64,000 bases of DNA, taken from Flavobacteriaceae bacterium. GTDB taxonomy: Bacteria; Bacteroidota; Bacteroidia; Flavobacteriales; Flavobacteriaceae. Positions within the stretch are counted from its first letter, which is position 1. Each line of letters begins with the position of its first letter. The notes under the pieces were generated by a model. The model was not told the origin of the DNA, ran no database searches, and saw only the letters and a program-made list of their open reading frames with translations. The position numbers and the translations under genes are program-made. The stretch lies in NCBI GenBank assembly GCA_013373635.1, contig JABXHN010000002.1, positions 1 through 64,000 of the forward strand, written 5' to 3'. Shown here one piece after another: positions 1-8,190 of the stretch.

Positions 1-24
1 GGGGTTCGATTCCCCTACGGACTA
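1..24 (+). tRNA. 3' end of a tRNA, probably tRNA-Glu (truncated by window edge)
   Basis: The first bases form the 3' half of a T arm (GGGG-TTCGATT-CCCC) followed by a seven-base acceptor strand ACGGACT and discriminator A. No CCA is encoded. The acceptor would pair with a 5' strand GGTCCGT, which I recall as the start of tRNA-Glu in Bacteroidota; a tRNA-Glu just before rpsT is also familiar in this group. The anticodon lies outside the window, so the identity is inferred; the tRNA class itself is well supported. Confidence 0.6.
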
Positions 25-61
25 CAAAAGCACTAAGTGCATTAAAATTTAATTAAATATT

Positions 62-313
62 ATGGCTAATCACAAGTCTGCATTAAAGAGAATTAGAAGA
101 AACGAAGCAGTTCGCTTACGCAACAAGTACTATCACAAAACAATGCGTAATGCATTGAAAGCTCTTCGCTTAGAAACTGATAAGAAAGCTGCTCAGGAGC
201 AATTGCCAAGTGTTATCAGTATGATCGATAAGTTAGCAAAGAAGAATATTATTCATTCTAATAAAGCTTCTAACTTAAAGAGCAAATTGACTAAGCACAT
301 CGCTGCACTTTAA
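62..313 (+). CDS. rpsT: 30S ribosomal protein S20
   Basis: An 83-residue, very basic, helical protein that binds 16S rRNA early in small-subunit assembly. The N-terminus [15 protein letters not shown] and the internal block [16 protein letters not shown] are typical of S20, and the length matches the family (about 83-88). It starts 38 bases after the tRNA end, so the two are probably co-transcribed. A hairpin terminator follows at 371-400. Confidence 0.97.
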   Translation: MANHKSALKRIRRNEAVRLRNKYYHKTMRNALKALRLETDKKAAQEQLPSVISMIDKLAKKNIIHSNKASNLKSKLTKHIAAL

Positions 314-370
314 GATTCTTCTTATAAGTTAAAGTTTACGTGAAACTCGATTTCGCGCATGATGATATGT

Positions 371-400
371 AAAACCTCTAGTAATACTAGGGGTTTTTTA
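371..400 (+). terminator. Rho-independent terminator after rpsT
   Basis: Stem CCTCTAGT / ACTAGGGG (8 bp, one G-T pair) with an AAT loop, flanked by A-run and followed by six T. It ends the rpsT transcript. Confidence 0.8.
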
Positions 401-427
401 TTGTTTATAGTTTAATCAATTTATAAA

Positions 428-460
428 AAAAGCCGATTAACGTATGCTAATCGGCTTTCT
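428..460 (-). terminator. Bidirectional terminator downstream of rho
   Basis: Stem AAAGCCGATTA / TAATCGGCTTT around a short loop, with T-rich sequence leaving it on both strands. It lies 20 bases past the rho stop codon, so rho itself ends at an intrinsic terminator; it also backs up the rpsT terminator. Confidence 0.75.
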
Positions 461-479
461 TTTTGTTTGGTTAGTTTGT

Positions 480-2153
480 TTATTGATTCATCGTCAACAA
501 GAACTCTTCGTTGTTTCTTGTTTGTTTGATGCGTTGTTCCATAAACTCCATAGCTTCTACAGGATTCATATCTGCGAAGTATTTTCTCATAATCCACATA
601 CGTTGAACTGTTTGTTCGTCGAGTAGTAAATCATCTCTACGAGTAGAAGATGAGGTAAGATCAATTGCAGGGAAGATTCTTCTGTTAGAAATTTTACGAT
701 CTAACTGAAGCTCCATATTACCAGTTCCTTTAAATTCTTCAAAGATTACTTCGTCCATTTTCGATCCAGTTTCTGTAAGTGCAGTAGCGATAATGGTAAG
801 TGAACCTCCATTTTCGATATTACGAGCAGCTCCAAAGAAACGTTTTGGTTTGTGAAGGGCATTGGCATCTACACCACCACTGAGAACTTTTCCAGAAGCA
901 GGCTGCACCGTGTTGTAAGCTCTAGCTAAACGAGTGATGGAATCCAATAAGATGACAACATCGTGTCCACATTCAACTAAACGCTTCGCTTTTTCAATAA
1001 CAATATTAGCGACACGTACGTGCTCACTTGCTTCTTTGTCAAACGTTGAAGCGACAACTTCACCTCTTACATTACGCTGCATATCGGTAACTTCCTCTGG
1101 ACGTTCGTCAATTAAAAGTACAATCTGATATACTTCTGGATGATTAGCTGCAATCGCATTAGCTATATCTTTTAATAGCATTGTTTTACCAGTCTTAGGC
1201 TGTGCAACAATCATTCCTCTTTGCCCTTTACCTATAGGGGCAAAAAGATCCATGATACGAGTTGAAATACTAGCTTGTTTGTCAGCAATATTAAATTTTT
1301 CTTGTGGGAATAAAGGTGTGAGGTGCTCAAAAGCTACACGGTCTCTAACTACTTGAGGATCCAATCCGTTTATTTTGTTAACCTTAATTAAAGGGAAGTA
1401 TTTTTCGCCTTCTTTTGGAGGTCTTACTTCGCCTAAAACAGTATCTCCTGTTTTTAAACCAAAAAGACGTATTTGTGATTGAGATACATAAATATCGTCA
1501 GGAGAAGAAAGATAGTTGTAATCAGAAGATCTCAAGAATCCGTACCCTTCTTGCATAATATCTAAAACACCTTCGCTTGCTATGATACCATCAAATTCGT
1601 GTTCAGGTTGTTTGTATCTGTTTTTTAGATCCCTGTCGTAATTAGAGTTCTTTTCCTTTCTCTGATTATTGTTTGGGTGAGCTTGTTTATTTTTATTTTG
1701 ATTCGGATTGTTGTTCTTAGATTTTTGATCTTTGTTTTGATCGTTGTTCTGCTCTTTATTCTTAGAGTGTTGTTCATTATTAGAATCAGCTTTTTGAACT
1801 TTGTGAGTATCACGTTGTTTAAGCTGTGGTTTTTCATTTGAATCAACCTTAGTTTCATCGTTAGATTTTACCTCTTCATTTGAAGTCTCTTTTTGAACTT
1901 TAGGTTGTCTTTTTTGAACTTTAGGTTGTCTTTTTTGAACTTGTTGTCGAGTTTTTGGGTCTTCTGATACTTCTTCCTTAGGTTGACTTATGTTCGTTTT
2001 TTTAACGGCTGTAGGATTTAATGCCTGCACGTCTAAAATTTGATAAACGAGATCTAATTTTTTAAGGGTTTTGTATTTTGGAATATTGAGTTCCTTAGCC
2101 AATTCAACTAATTCAGCTAATTTTTTTGCTTTTAATTCTGATATTTCAAACAT
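480..2153 (-). CDS. rho: Transcription termination factor Rho with disordered N-terminal insert
   Basis: Hexameric RNA-dependent ATPase that ends transcription. Residues 4-45 form the Rho N-terminal SAP-like domain ([19 protein letters not shown]). Residues about 50-185 are low complexity, rich in Lys, Asn, Gln and Glu, with tandem QKRQPKV units. The RNA-binding cold-shock-like domain runs about 192-265 (EGYGFLRS). The ATPase core has the P-loop AQPKTGKT (about 317-324), DERPEEV, Walker B VVILLDS and the Q-loop/R-loop region. At 557 residues it is longer than the roughly 420-residue E. coli protein because of the insert, a feature known in Bacteroidota Rho. A small inverted repeat (TGCGA/TCGCA) lies at 2170-2186, just before the start codon. 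Confidence 0.97.
   Translation of the reverse strand: MFEISELKAKKLAELVELAKELNIPKYKTLKKLDLVYQILDVQALNPTAVKKTNISQPKEEVSEDPKTRQQVQKRQPKVQKRQPKVQKETSNEEVKSNDETKVDSNEKPQLKQRDTHKVQKADSNNEQHSKNKEQNNDQNKDQKSKNNNPNQNKNKQAHPNNNQRKEKNSNYDRDLKNRYKQPEHEFDGIIASEGVLDIMQEGYGFLRSSDYNYLSSPDDIYVSQSQIRLFGLKTGDTVLGEVRPPKEGEKYFPLIKVNKINGLDPQVVRDRVAFEHLTPLFPQEKFNIADKQASISTRIMDLFAPIGKGQRGMIVAQPKTGKTMLLKDIANAIAANHPEVYQIVLLIDERPEEVTDMQRNVRGEVVASTFDKEASEHVRVANIVIEKAKRLVECGHDVVILLDSITRLARAYNTVQPASGKVLSGGVDANALHKPKRFFGAARNIENGGSLTIIATALTETGSKMDEVIFEEFKGTGNMELQLDRKISNRRIFPAIDLTSSSTRRDDLLLDEQTVQRMWIMRKYFADMNPVEAMEFMEQRIKQTRNNEEFLLTMNQ
1889..1948 (-). repeat. 21-bp tandem repeat inside rho
   Basis: Two complete copies of a 21-bp unit and a third shortened by 3 bp, in frame with rho. 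They encode repeated Q-K-R-Q-P-K-V units in the disordered insert (about residues 73-88). In-frame expansion by slippage or unequal exchange is the simplest origin. Confidence 0.85.
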
Positions 2154-2314
2154 ATAGTTTAGATAAGATTGCGAACGATTGTCGCATAATAGATTTCATG
2201 ATTTTTGTGAAAATTGGAATAGAACTTCCAAGTGTTGTGGGGAGTATCATCTCTTAACAGATACAATATTACAAATAATTTTTGATATGCTCATCAATCT
2301 TTAAAAAAGTATCT

Positions 2315-2322
2315 TATTTTTG
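2315..2322 (+). promoter_or_regulatory. -7 promoter element for the DUF4293 gene
   Basis: TATTTTTG fits the Bacteroidota -7 consensus TAnnTTTG and lies 17 bases before the ATG at 2339. No clear TTG -33 box is at the right distance. It argues for the ATG start over the upstream in-frame TTG at 2282. Confidence 0.5.
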
Positions 2323-2338
2323 TAGTTCAAATTATCTT

Positions 2339-2749
2339 ATGATTCAAAGGATTCAAACACTTTATTTAGCAGTAGTAGCTATTTTGTCAATTTTAGCCGC
2401 TTTCTTTATTAAAAGCCTTGCTCAAAATGAGGAAAGTAGTATCTTTGAGTTTTCGGTTCAAATGGATCGAATCACGTTCTTTATCGCAGCTATTTTTGCT
2501 GTTATTAGCATATTTTTGTACAAAAAACGAATCAATCAATTCATTGTCAATCGATTGAATATCATATTAAATCTTTTTTTACTAGGATTTTTCGTTTACC
2601 GATCTCTAAAACTATCCGGAGAAAGCTTGCTTTCGCAGAAGGGTATTTGGATCATAGTCCCTTTAATTTCTATCGTTTTATTAATTCTAGCCAACAAGGC
2701 TATTAAAAGGGATGAGGATCTTGTAAAATCAGTTGATCGATTGCGTTAA
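2339..2749 (+). CDS. DUF4293 family membrane protein
   Basis: A 136-residue protein from the preferred ATG (MIQRIQTLYL). It has four predicted membrane segments separated by short basic loops such as YKKRINQF. The opening MIQRIQT and the four-helix layout match DUF4293, a Bacteroidota-specific inner-membrane family of unknown role usually found near rho, as here. An in-frame TTG at 2282 would add 19 residues but lies upstream of the promoter element. No catalytic residues are apparent. Confidence 0.8.
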   Translation: MIQRIQTLYLAVVAILSILAAFFIKSLAQNEESSIFEFSVQMDRITFFIAAIFAVISIFLYKKRINQFIVNRLNIILNLFLLGFFVYRSLKLSGESLLSQKGIWIIVPLISIVLLILANKAIKRDEDLVKSVDRLR

Positions 2750-2778
2750 ACCTAACATCTTAGTAGTATTAGTGCGAG

Positions 2779-2808
2779 AAAAAGCCTGCGTTCAGCGGGC
2801 TTTTTTTA
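2779..2808. terminator. Bidirectional terminator between DUF4293 gene and yfcE-like gene
   Basis: Stem AGCCTGC / GCGGGCT with loop GTTCA, A-run before and T-run after, in the convergent gap. Its 3' T-run overlaps the stop codon of the minus-strand gene. Confidence 0.75.
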
Positions 2809-3306
2809 TGCCCCTCGTTTACCTAGTTCAATAACCTCTAAATCCTTGATGTCCTTACCATCAATGGTGAACCTCAGCATGGTTCTTACTTGATGAAACC
2901 CATGTGTTCCACAGGATCCAGGGTTGAGGTGTAGTAATTCTAATTTTTTGTCCCATTGAACTTTTAGGATATGAGAATGACCAGAAATAAAGATATTGGG
3001 AGTGTCTCTTTTGAGAGCCTCACGAACTCTTTTGTCATAGCGATTGGGATATCCTCCAATATGAGTCATCCATACTTTGACCTCTTCGCATTTAAATTTT
3101 GCATCTAAAGGACATTCTTTTCTCATTTTAGCATCATCGATATTTCCGTACACTGCAGCAAGAGGTTTGATTTGACTAAGTGTATCAGTAACGTGAAAAC
3201 CTCCTATATCTCCAGCATGCCATACCTGATCAGCTTCTTTAACATAAGCTAAAATCCGGTCATCGAGGTAACCGTGAGTGTCGGACATTAAAAGAATTTT
3301 AGTCAT
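2806..3306 (-). CDS. YfcE/MJ0936-type metallophosphoesterase
   Basis: A 166-residue calcineurin-like phosphodiesterase. Motifs in order: MSDTHG (metal ligands D and H, about 7-11), HAGDIGG (about 31-37), YGNIDD (about 54-59) and GHSH (about 110-113), the standard two-metal centre of the YfcE family, which cleaves model phosphodiesters; the natural substrate is unknown. It is divergent from truA, and its -7 element TATATTTG ends only four bases before the ATG, implying a leaderless or nearly leaderless transcript. Confidence 0.88.
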   Translation of the reverse strand: MTKILLMSDTHGYLDDRILAYVKEADQVWHAGDIGGFHVTDTLSQIKPLAAVYGNIDDAKMRKECPLDAKFKCEEVKVWMTHIGGYPNRYDKRVREALKRDTPNIFISGHSHILKVQWDKKLELLHLNPGSCGTHGFHQVRTMLRFTIDGKDIKDLEVIELGKRGA

Positions 3307-3310
3307 GTGT

Positions 3311-3318
3311 CAAATATA
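3311..3318 (-). promoter_or_regulatory. -7 promoter element of the yfcE-like gene
   Basis: TATATTTG on the minus strand, four bases (ACAC) upstream of the ATG. With the usual spacing, transcription would begin at about the A of ATG. Confidence 0.55.
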
Positions 3319-3340
3319 GGAAATAGCTAAATGGATTTAG

Positions 3341-3348
3341 TATATTTG
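3341..3348 (+). promoter_or_regulatory. -7 promoter element of truA
   Basis: TATATTTG, 16 bases before the truA ATG. It is the diverging partner of the identical element at 3311-3318 on the other strand. No clear -33 TTG is seen. Confidence 0.55.
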
Positions 3349-3364
3349 TGCTTCAATCCAACTG

Positions 3365-4096
3365 ATGAGATACTTTATTACTTTTTCATATCAAGGGAGT
3401 AGTTATCACGGATGGCAACGACAACCAGATGCATCTAGTGTACAGCAGACTCTTGAAGAAGCTTTGAAGCTTTTTTTAAAAGAGGATGTTAGTCTTGTTG
3501 GAGCAGGAAGAACTGATACTGGGGTTCACGCCAAAGTGATGGTGGCTCATTTTGATACTCAGCAATCATTTGAAATTGAAGAGTTGATTTACAGACTCAA
3601 CGCTTATTTGGATGAGTCGATTGCAATTTTGAGTATTGTTGAGGTAAAGGCAGATGCACACGCGCGTTTTGACGCTACAAGTAGATCTTATGAGTATTGG
3701 GTGGTTCAACAAAAGAACCCTTTTTTGGCACAAGCTGCATATTATATCACTCATCCTTTGGATATCAATCGCATGAATGAAGCTGCTGCTCTAATGTTAG
3801 AACATAAGGATTTTGAGTGTTTTTCAAAGTCCAATACAGATGTCTACACCTATTTATGTGATGTGACAAGAGCTGAGTGGGTTTTTGAAGGTGAGCGATT
3901 AGTGTTTCACGTCAGTGCCAATCGATTTCTAAGAAATATGGTTCGAGCTATTGTTGGAACCCTTTTAGAAGTTGGAAAAGGAAAAATGAGCATCGATGAA
4001 TTCAAAGCAGTTTTGGATTCAAAAGACCGAAGAAATGCAGGACCATCGGTTCCCGCAAAAGGATTGTATTTAACAACTATTCAATACCCTTATTAA
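3365..4096 (+). CDS. truA: tRNA pseudouridine(38-40) synthase TruA
   Basis: Converts uridines 38-40 in the tRNA anticodon arm to pseudouridine. The opening YFITFSYQGSSYHGWQRQP is typical, and the catalytic aspartate sits in GAGRTDTGVHA (Asp about 51). The C-terminal FLRNMVRAIVGTLLEVGKG block is also conserved. At 243 residues it is normal length. It is followed four bases later by the ABC exporter, so the two probably share a transcript. Confidence 0.95.
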   Translation: MRYFITFSYQGSSYHGWQRQPDASSVQQTLEEALKLFLKEDVSLVGAGRTDTGVHAKVMVAHFDTQQSFEIEELIYRLNAYLDESIAILSIVEVKADAHARFDATSRSYEYWVVQQKNPFLAQAAYYITHPLDINRMNEAAALMLEHKDFECFSKSNTDVYTYLCDVTRAEWVFEGERLVFHVSANRFLRNMVRAIVGTLLEVGKGKMSIDEFKAVLDSKDRRNAGPSVPAKGLYLTTIQYPY

Positions 4097-4099
4097 ACC

Positions 4100-5872
4100 A
4101 TGAGTTCAGATAAAGGCAAAGCATTTGATTTTAAATTATTAGGAAGACTTTTTAAGTATACTTCTCCGTACAAATTCATTTTTGTTCTAGTTGCTATTGC
4201 TGCTATTTTACTCTCTGCTTTAGCAGTCTATAGAGCTGTACTTATTGGAAATATCGTAGATGAGGCAATAAAAGTGGCTGATATGGATCTTTTGATTTAT
4301 TACGTTCTACTCACCCTAGCTGTATTAATGGGAGAAGTGATATTTCAATTAAACTTCAATTATTTTGCAAACTGGCTTGGTCAATCTGTTATAAGAGATA
4401 TTAGAATTCGACTCTTTAAACATATGAATAGCTTTAAGATGAGCTATTTTGACAATTCCTCATTAGGGGTTTTAGTCACTAGAGCAGTTGCTGACATGGA
4501 GCGTATCGGAGAAATCTTTAGCAATGGTTTCTTTATGATTGTAGCTGATTTATTAAAAATGATCGTAGTGGCTGTTATTATGGTGGTGCTGAATTGGAAA
4601 TTATCCCTCATTGTTTTTGCAGTACTTCCACTTTTACTCTATGCAACTAGACTCTTTCAAAGAGCTATGAAAACAGCCTTTATTGAAGTGAGAGCTCAGG
4701 TTGCGAATCTCAATTCATTTGTTCAGGAGCGTATCGCAGGAATGAAACTTGTACAGCTGTTTAACAGAGAGAAGGAGGAACTCAAAACATTTAATGAAAT
4801 TAATACCCTTCACAGAGATGCATGGATTAAAACAGTTTGGTATAACTCTTTGTTTTTTCCAGTAGCTGAAATCGTCTCATCAGTTACCATTGGTCTTATT
4901 GTTTGGTATGGTGGAATGAAGAACTTATCGGGCGAACTCGAAACGGATTTTGGAACTATTTTTACGTTTATTCTCCTTTCTGAAATGCTCTTTAGACCAC
5001 TTCGCCAAATTGCAGATAAGTTTAACACCATGCAAATGGGAATGGTAGCAGCTGGAAGAGTATTTAAGATATTGGATTCTCATAATGAAGTAGAGTCAAA
5101 TGGTAGTGTGAAGTTACACCCTGTTAAGGGAGCAATCGAATTTAAAAACCTTTATTTTGGTTACATTCCTGAAGAAGAAGTACTAAAAGGGATTAGTTTT
5201 GATATAAAAGCGGGAGAAACCGTTGCGATCGTAGGGGCGACAGGTGCTGGTAAATCAACTGTGATCAATCTATTGAATCGATTTTACAAAGTTGAGGATG
5301 GGAGCATTTTTATTGATGGAGTTGATATTAATGAATTTGAATTAAACTCGCTTCGATCGAATATCGCTGTGGTTTTACAAGATGTTTTCTTGTTTGCAGA
5401 TACTATTCAAAACAATATTTCGCTTAAAGATGATTCCATAACACTTGAGCAAATTGAAGCCGCTGCAAAAGAGATAGGAGTTCACGAATTCTTCATGAAA
5501 CTTCCTGGTGGTTATGGATTTAATGTCAAAGAAAGAGGAGGAATGCTCTCCAGTGGTCAGCGACAATTATTAGCTTTTTTAAGAGCCTATGTCACCAAGC
5601 CAAGTATTTTGATATTAGACGAGGCTACTTCTTCTATCGATTCGTATTCAGAACAACTCATTCAAGAAGCAACTCTTAAAATTACTAAGGGAAGAACTTC
5701 TATAGTTATTGCCCATCGATTGGCTACCATTCAAAATGCCGATGTGATTATTGTTATGGAGAAAGGTAAGATCGTTGAAAGTGGGACTCATGGGGAACTT
5801 TTAGATCAAGCTGGTTACTATAAAAAATTATATGAGGCTCAATTTTTAGAAGAAGATTTAGTCGATGAATAA
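4100..5872 (+). CDS. ABC exporter half-transporter, MdlB-like
   Basis: A 590-residue type IV (MsbA-fold) exporter half: six membrane helices in residues 1-325 and a nucleotide-binding domain from about 345. Walker A is GATGAGKST (about 378-386), the signature is LSSGQ rather than LSGGQ (about 484), Walker B is ILILDEATSSID with the catalytic Glu present, and the switch His is in IAHRL. A canonical Walker B combined with a weakened signature is typical of the MdlB/YheH half of heterodimeric exporters. The complementary half may be the gene at 29248-31008. The substrate is unknown. Confidence 0.85.
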   Translation: MSSDKGKAFDFKLLGRLFKYTSPYKFIFVLVAIAAILLSALAVYRAVLIGNIVDEAIKVADMDLLIYYVLLTLAVLMGEVIFQLNFNYFANWLGQSVIRDIRIRLFKHMNSFKMSYFDNSSLGVLVTRAVADMERIGEIFSNGFFMIVADLLKMIVVAVIMVVLNWKLSLIVFAVLPLLLYATRLFQRAMKTAFIEVRAQVANLNSFVQERIAGMKLVQLFNREKEELKTFNEINTLHRDAWIKTVWYNSLFFPVAEIVSSVTIGLIVWYGGMKNLSGELETDFGTIFTFILLSEMLFRPLRQIADKFNTMQMGMVAAGRVFKILDSHNEVESNGSVKLHPVKGAIEFKNLYFGYIPEEEVLKGISFDIKAGETVAIVGATGAGKSTVINLLNRFYKVEDGSIFIDGVDINEFELNSLRSNIAVVLQDVFLFADTIQNNISLKDDSITLEQIEAAAKEIGVHEFFMKLPGGYGFNVKERGGMLSSGQRQLLAFLRAYVTKPSILILDEATSSIDSYSEQLIQEATLKITKGRTSIVIAHRLATIQNADVIIVMEKGKIVESGTHGELLDQAGYYKKLYEAQFLEEDLVDE

Positions 5873-5915
5873 ATAACCCATATATTTTCATAAATTAGAC
5901 TTAAGAAAAGTACCA

Positions 5916-6698
5916 TTGGACAGTTTACCTTTTATAGAATTTAAGATTACCGACATCATCGATATTGTATTGGTGGCTTTATTATTATTCTATGTGTTTA
6001 AGCTCGTAAGGGGGACAGTGGCTATTAACATCTTTATTGGAATTGTCATTATTTGGGTGATCTGGAGAATTACAGATTTGCTCGAAATAAAAATGATCAA
6101 CAGTATTGTTGGGGGCTTTATGAATATTGGACTGATTGCCCTGATTATTGTATTTCAACAAGAAATTAGAAAATTTCTTCTCATGTTAGGGTCTACTGGA
6201 TGGTCTAATAAATGGATTTTTAAGAATTTTAAAATTACCAAGCAAGTTAATCAACATTCGATTAATGATGTCAAAACTATATTGGCTGCTTGTTATAAGT
6301 TAGCTGAAACAAAAACAGGGGCACTATTGATTATCGAAAGAGATAATTCTTTGGATTTTGTAGCAAACACAGGTGACAAAATGAATATTGAGGTCAGTCA
6401 ACCTATTATTGAAAGTATCTTCTACAAGAACTCACCACTACATGATGGAGCTGCTATCATCGTCGATAATTATATTGTAGCAACTCGAGTGATCCTACCT
6501 GTATCCGATCAGCGATCGATTCCAAGTCGATTTGGATTACGCCATAGAGCAGCGGTAGGAATTACAGAAAAGACAGATGCTTTAGCAATTGTAGTAAGTG
6601 AAGAGTCTGGATTGATCTCCTATATTAAAGACGGAGAATTTATTCTGTTTAATGATCCTATAGAACTGGAACGCATCATCAACGAAGACTTACTCTAG
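5916..6698 (+). CDS. cdaA: Diadenylate cyclase CdaA (c-di-AMP synthase)
   Basis: Makes the second messenger c-di-AMP from two ATP at the inner membrane. Three hydrophobic helices occupy about residues 12-85, followed by a short linker and the DisA_N cyclase domain, with HDGAA (DGA motif about 177) and RFGLRHRAA (RHR motif about 209-211). At 260 residues it matches the family. The start is a TTG (MDSLPFIEFK). It is convergent with folP; cdaA and folP being neighbours is common in Bacteroidota. The two stop codons share the palindrome CTAG. Confidence 0.93.
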   Translation: MDSLPFIEFKITDIIDIVLVALLLFYVFKLVRGTVAINIFIGIVIIWVIWRITDLLEIKMINSIVGGFMNIGLIALIIVFQQEIRKFLLMLGSTGWSNKWIFKNFKITKQVNQHSINDVKTILAACYKLAETKTGALLIIERDNSLDFVANTGDKMNIEVSQPIIESIFYKNSPLHDGAAIIVDNYIVATRVILPVSDQRSIPSRFGLRHRAAVGITEKTDALAIVVSEESGLISYIKDGEFILFNDPIELERIINEDLL

Positions 6699-7528
6699 GG
6701 ATTGCTACTATTCAATAGTTGATGTAGTTTAACACATTCAACAGCCTCCTTTACATCGTGTACTCTTAAGATTTTTGCGCCTTTTGATAAAGCAATCATA
6801 TGTAAAGCTGTTGTTCCATTTAAGGACTTTTCTGCGGTAGTATTTAAAGCTTTTGAAATCATTGATTTTCTGCTAATTCCAATCAGTAATGGAGCTTCAA
6901 GTGAATTGAGTAATTCCAGATTGTTGAGGAGTTGATAATTTTGCTCAAGGGTCTTTGAGAACCCAAATCCTGGATCTATAATTACATCTTTAATTCCTGC
7001 CTTTTTTGCTTTTTGAATTCCCTTTGAAAAATAGAGTAGTAGCTCATTTGCCAAATGCTCGTATTGAGTGTATTGCATCATTGTTTGTGGAGTACCTCTC
7101 ATATGCATTAGGATATAGGGAACTTCTTTGTTAGCGATGACCTCTAGTAATTCATCTTCAATTTGTCCCCCTGAAATATCATTGATGAGTTCAGCTCCTC
7201 TTTGAATACACTCATCGGCCACTTTAGCTCTAAAGGTGTCGATTGAAACGAGTAGATTCGGATAATCTTTCTTGATGAATTCAACAAGAGGAAGTAATCT
7301 ATTGAGTTCTTCTTCTTGTGAAATATGTTCTGCATTTGGTCTGGAGCTATAAGCTCCAATATCTATAATATCAACTCCATCTTCAATCATTTGTTCGATG
7401 CGTATTTTTAAATCATCTGATGTAGCAACTCGGCTTTTTGAATAAAAAGAGTCAGGGGTTGCATTGATAATTCCCATGATTTTAGGAGTGCTTAAATCAA
7501 CTAGTCTTCCTCTACAGTTAAGTGTCAT
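6695..7528 (-). CDS. folP: Dihydropteroate synthase
   Basis: Condenses p-aminobenzoate with hydroxymethyl-dihydropterin diphosphate in folate synthesis; the target of sulfonamides. Motifs: MGIINATPDSFY (about 18-29), DIGAYSSRPNA, ELINDISGG (Asn/Asp of the pterin pocket), YILMHMRGTPQTM, DPGFGFSKT and IGISRKSMI. Its 277 residues fit a TIM-barrel DHPS. The gene is monocistronic between divergent and convergent neighbours. Confidence 0.95.
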   Translation of the reverse strand: MTLNCRGRLVDLSTPKIMGIINATPDSFYSKSRVATSDDLKIRIEQMIEDGVDIIDIGAYSSRPNAEHISQEEELNRLLPLVEFIKKDYPNLLVSIDTFRAKVADECIQRGAELINDISGGQIEDELLEVIANKEVPYILMHMRGTPQTMMQYTQYEHLANELLLYFSKGIQKAKKAGIKDVIIDPGFGFSKTLEQNYQLLNNLELLNSLEAPLLIGISRKSMISKALNTTAEKSLNGTTALHMIALSKGAKILRVHDVKEAVECVKLHQLLNSSNP

Positions 7529-7638
7529 AAATAAAATTGATTATAATAGGGTAATCACCTCATTTTTTGGTATTTTGCAGGCTGCTAAAAAAGCCAGTAG
7601 CAAATCAATGCGAAATTTACGTAAATATTAGTGAATTC

Positions 7639-8190
7639 ATGCAAAATACAATAGAACAATACGATTCCATAGTCGCTCAATGTAGGGACCTTTATCAGAA
7701 AAAAACTCAGGATTACGGTACAGCTTGGAGAATTCTAAGACTTCCATCTTTAACTGATCAAATTTTTATCAAAGCGCAACGCATTCGCAGTTTACAAGAA
7801 AATGAGGTTCAAAAGATTCAGGAAGATGAAAAGGCTGAATTCATAGGTATTGTCAATTATTCGATCATGGCTTTGATTCAAATAGAGAAAGGATATGTAG
7901 ATCAACCCGATCTAAATGCCAAACAAGCGTTAGAACTTTACGACAAACATATGAACATCACGAGACAACTCATGATGAATAAGAATCACGATTACGGGGA
8001 GGCTTGGAGAGATATGAGGGTGAGTTCATTGACCGATTTAATTCTTCAAAAACTACTAAGGGTTAAATCTATTGAAAACAACAAAGGTAAAACCTTGGTT
8101 AGTGAGGGAATTGATGCGAATTATCAAGATATGATCAATTATGCAATTTTTGCAATGATTCACTTAGAAGAAGAAAATCACGCATCATGA
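7639..8190 (+). CDS. DUF1599 (nucleotide-modification associated) protein with internal duplication
   Basis: A 183-residue protein from the ATG at 7639 (MQNTIEQYDS). It has two similar halves: CRDLYQKKTQDYGTAWRILR (about 17-36) and ITRQLMMNKNHDYGEAWRDMR (about 107-127), each followed by a SLTD-[QL]I helix and a helical tail. DUF1599 belongs to a family linked to nucleotide modification, but no activity is established. It is the first gene of the operon with DoxX, tpiA, prmA and clpS and overlaps the next gene by ATGA. An upstream TTG would add 24 residues that do not fit the family. Confidence 0.85.
   Translation: MQNTIEQYDSIVAQCRDLYQKKTQDYGTAWRILRLPSLTDQIFIKAQRIRSLQENEVQKIQEDEKAEFIGIVNYSIMALIQIEKGYVDQPDLNAKQALELYDKHMNITRQLMMNKNHDYGEAWRDMRVSSLTDLILQKLLRVKSIENNKGKTLVSEGIDANYQDMINYAIFAMIHLEEENHAS

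Noticed and set aside
1625-1858. A 77-residue frame antisense-shifted within rho, rich in Lys, Ile and Thr
   Set aside because: It is a frame shadow of the low-complexity insert of rho, with no start signal or family match.
2154-2338. Possible riboswitch or attenuator in the long leader upstream of rho
   Set aside because: Only a 5-bp inverted repeat is visible; no known riboswitch consensus could be recognised. Rho autoregulation is possible but not shown.
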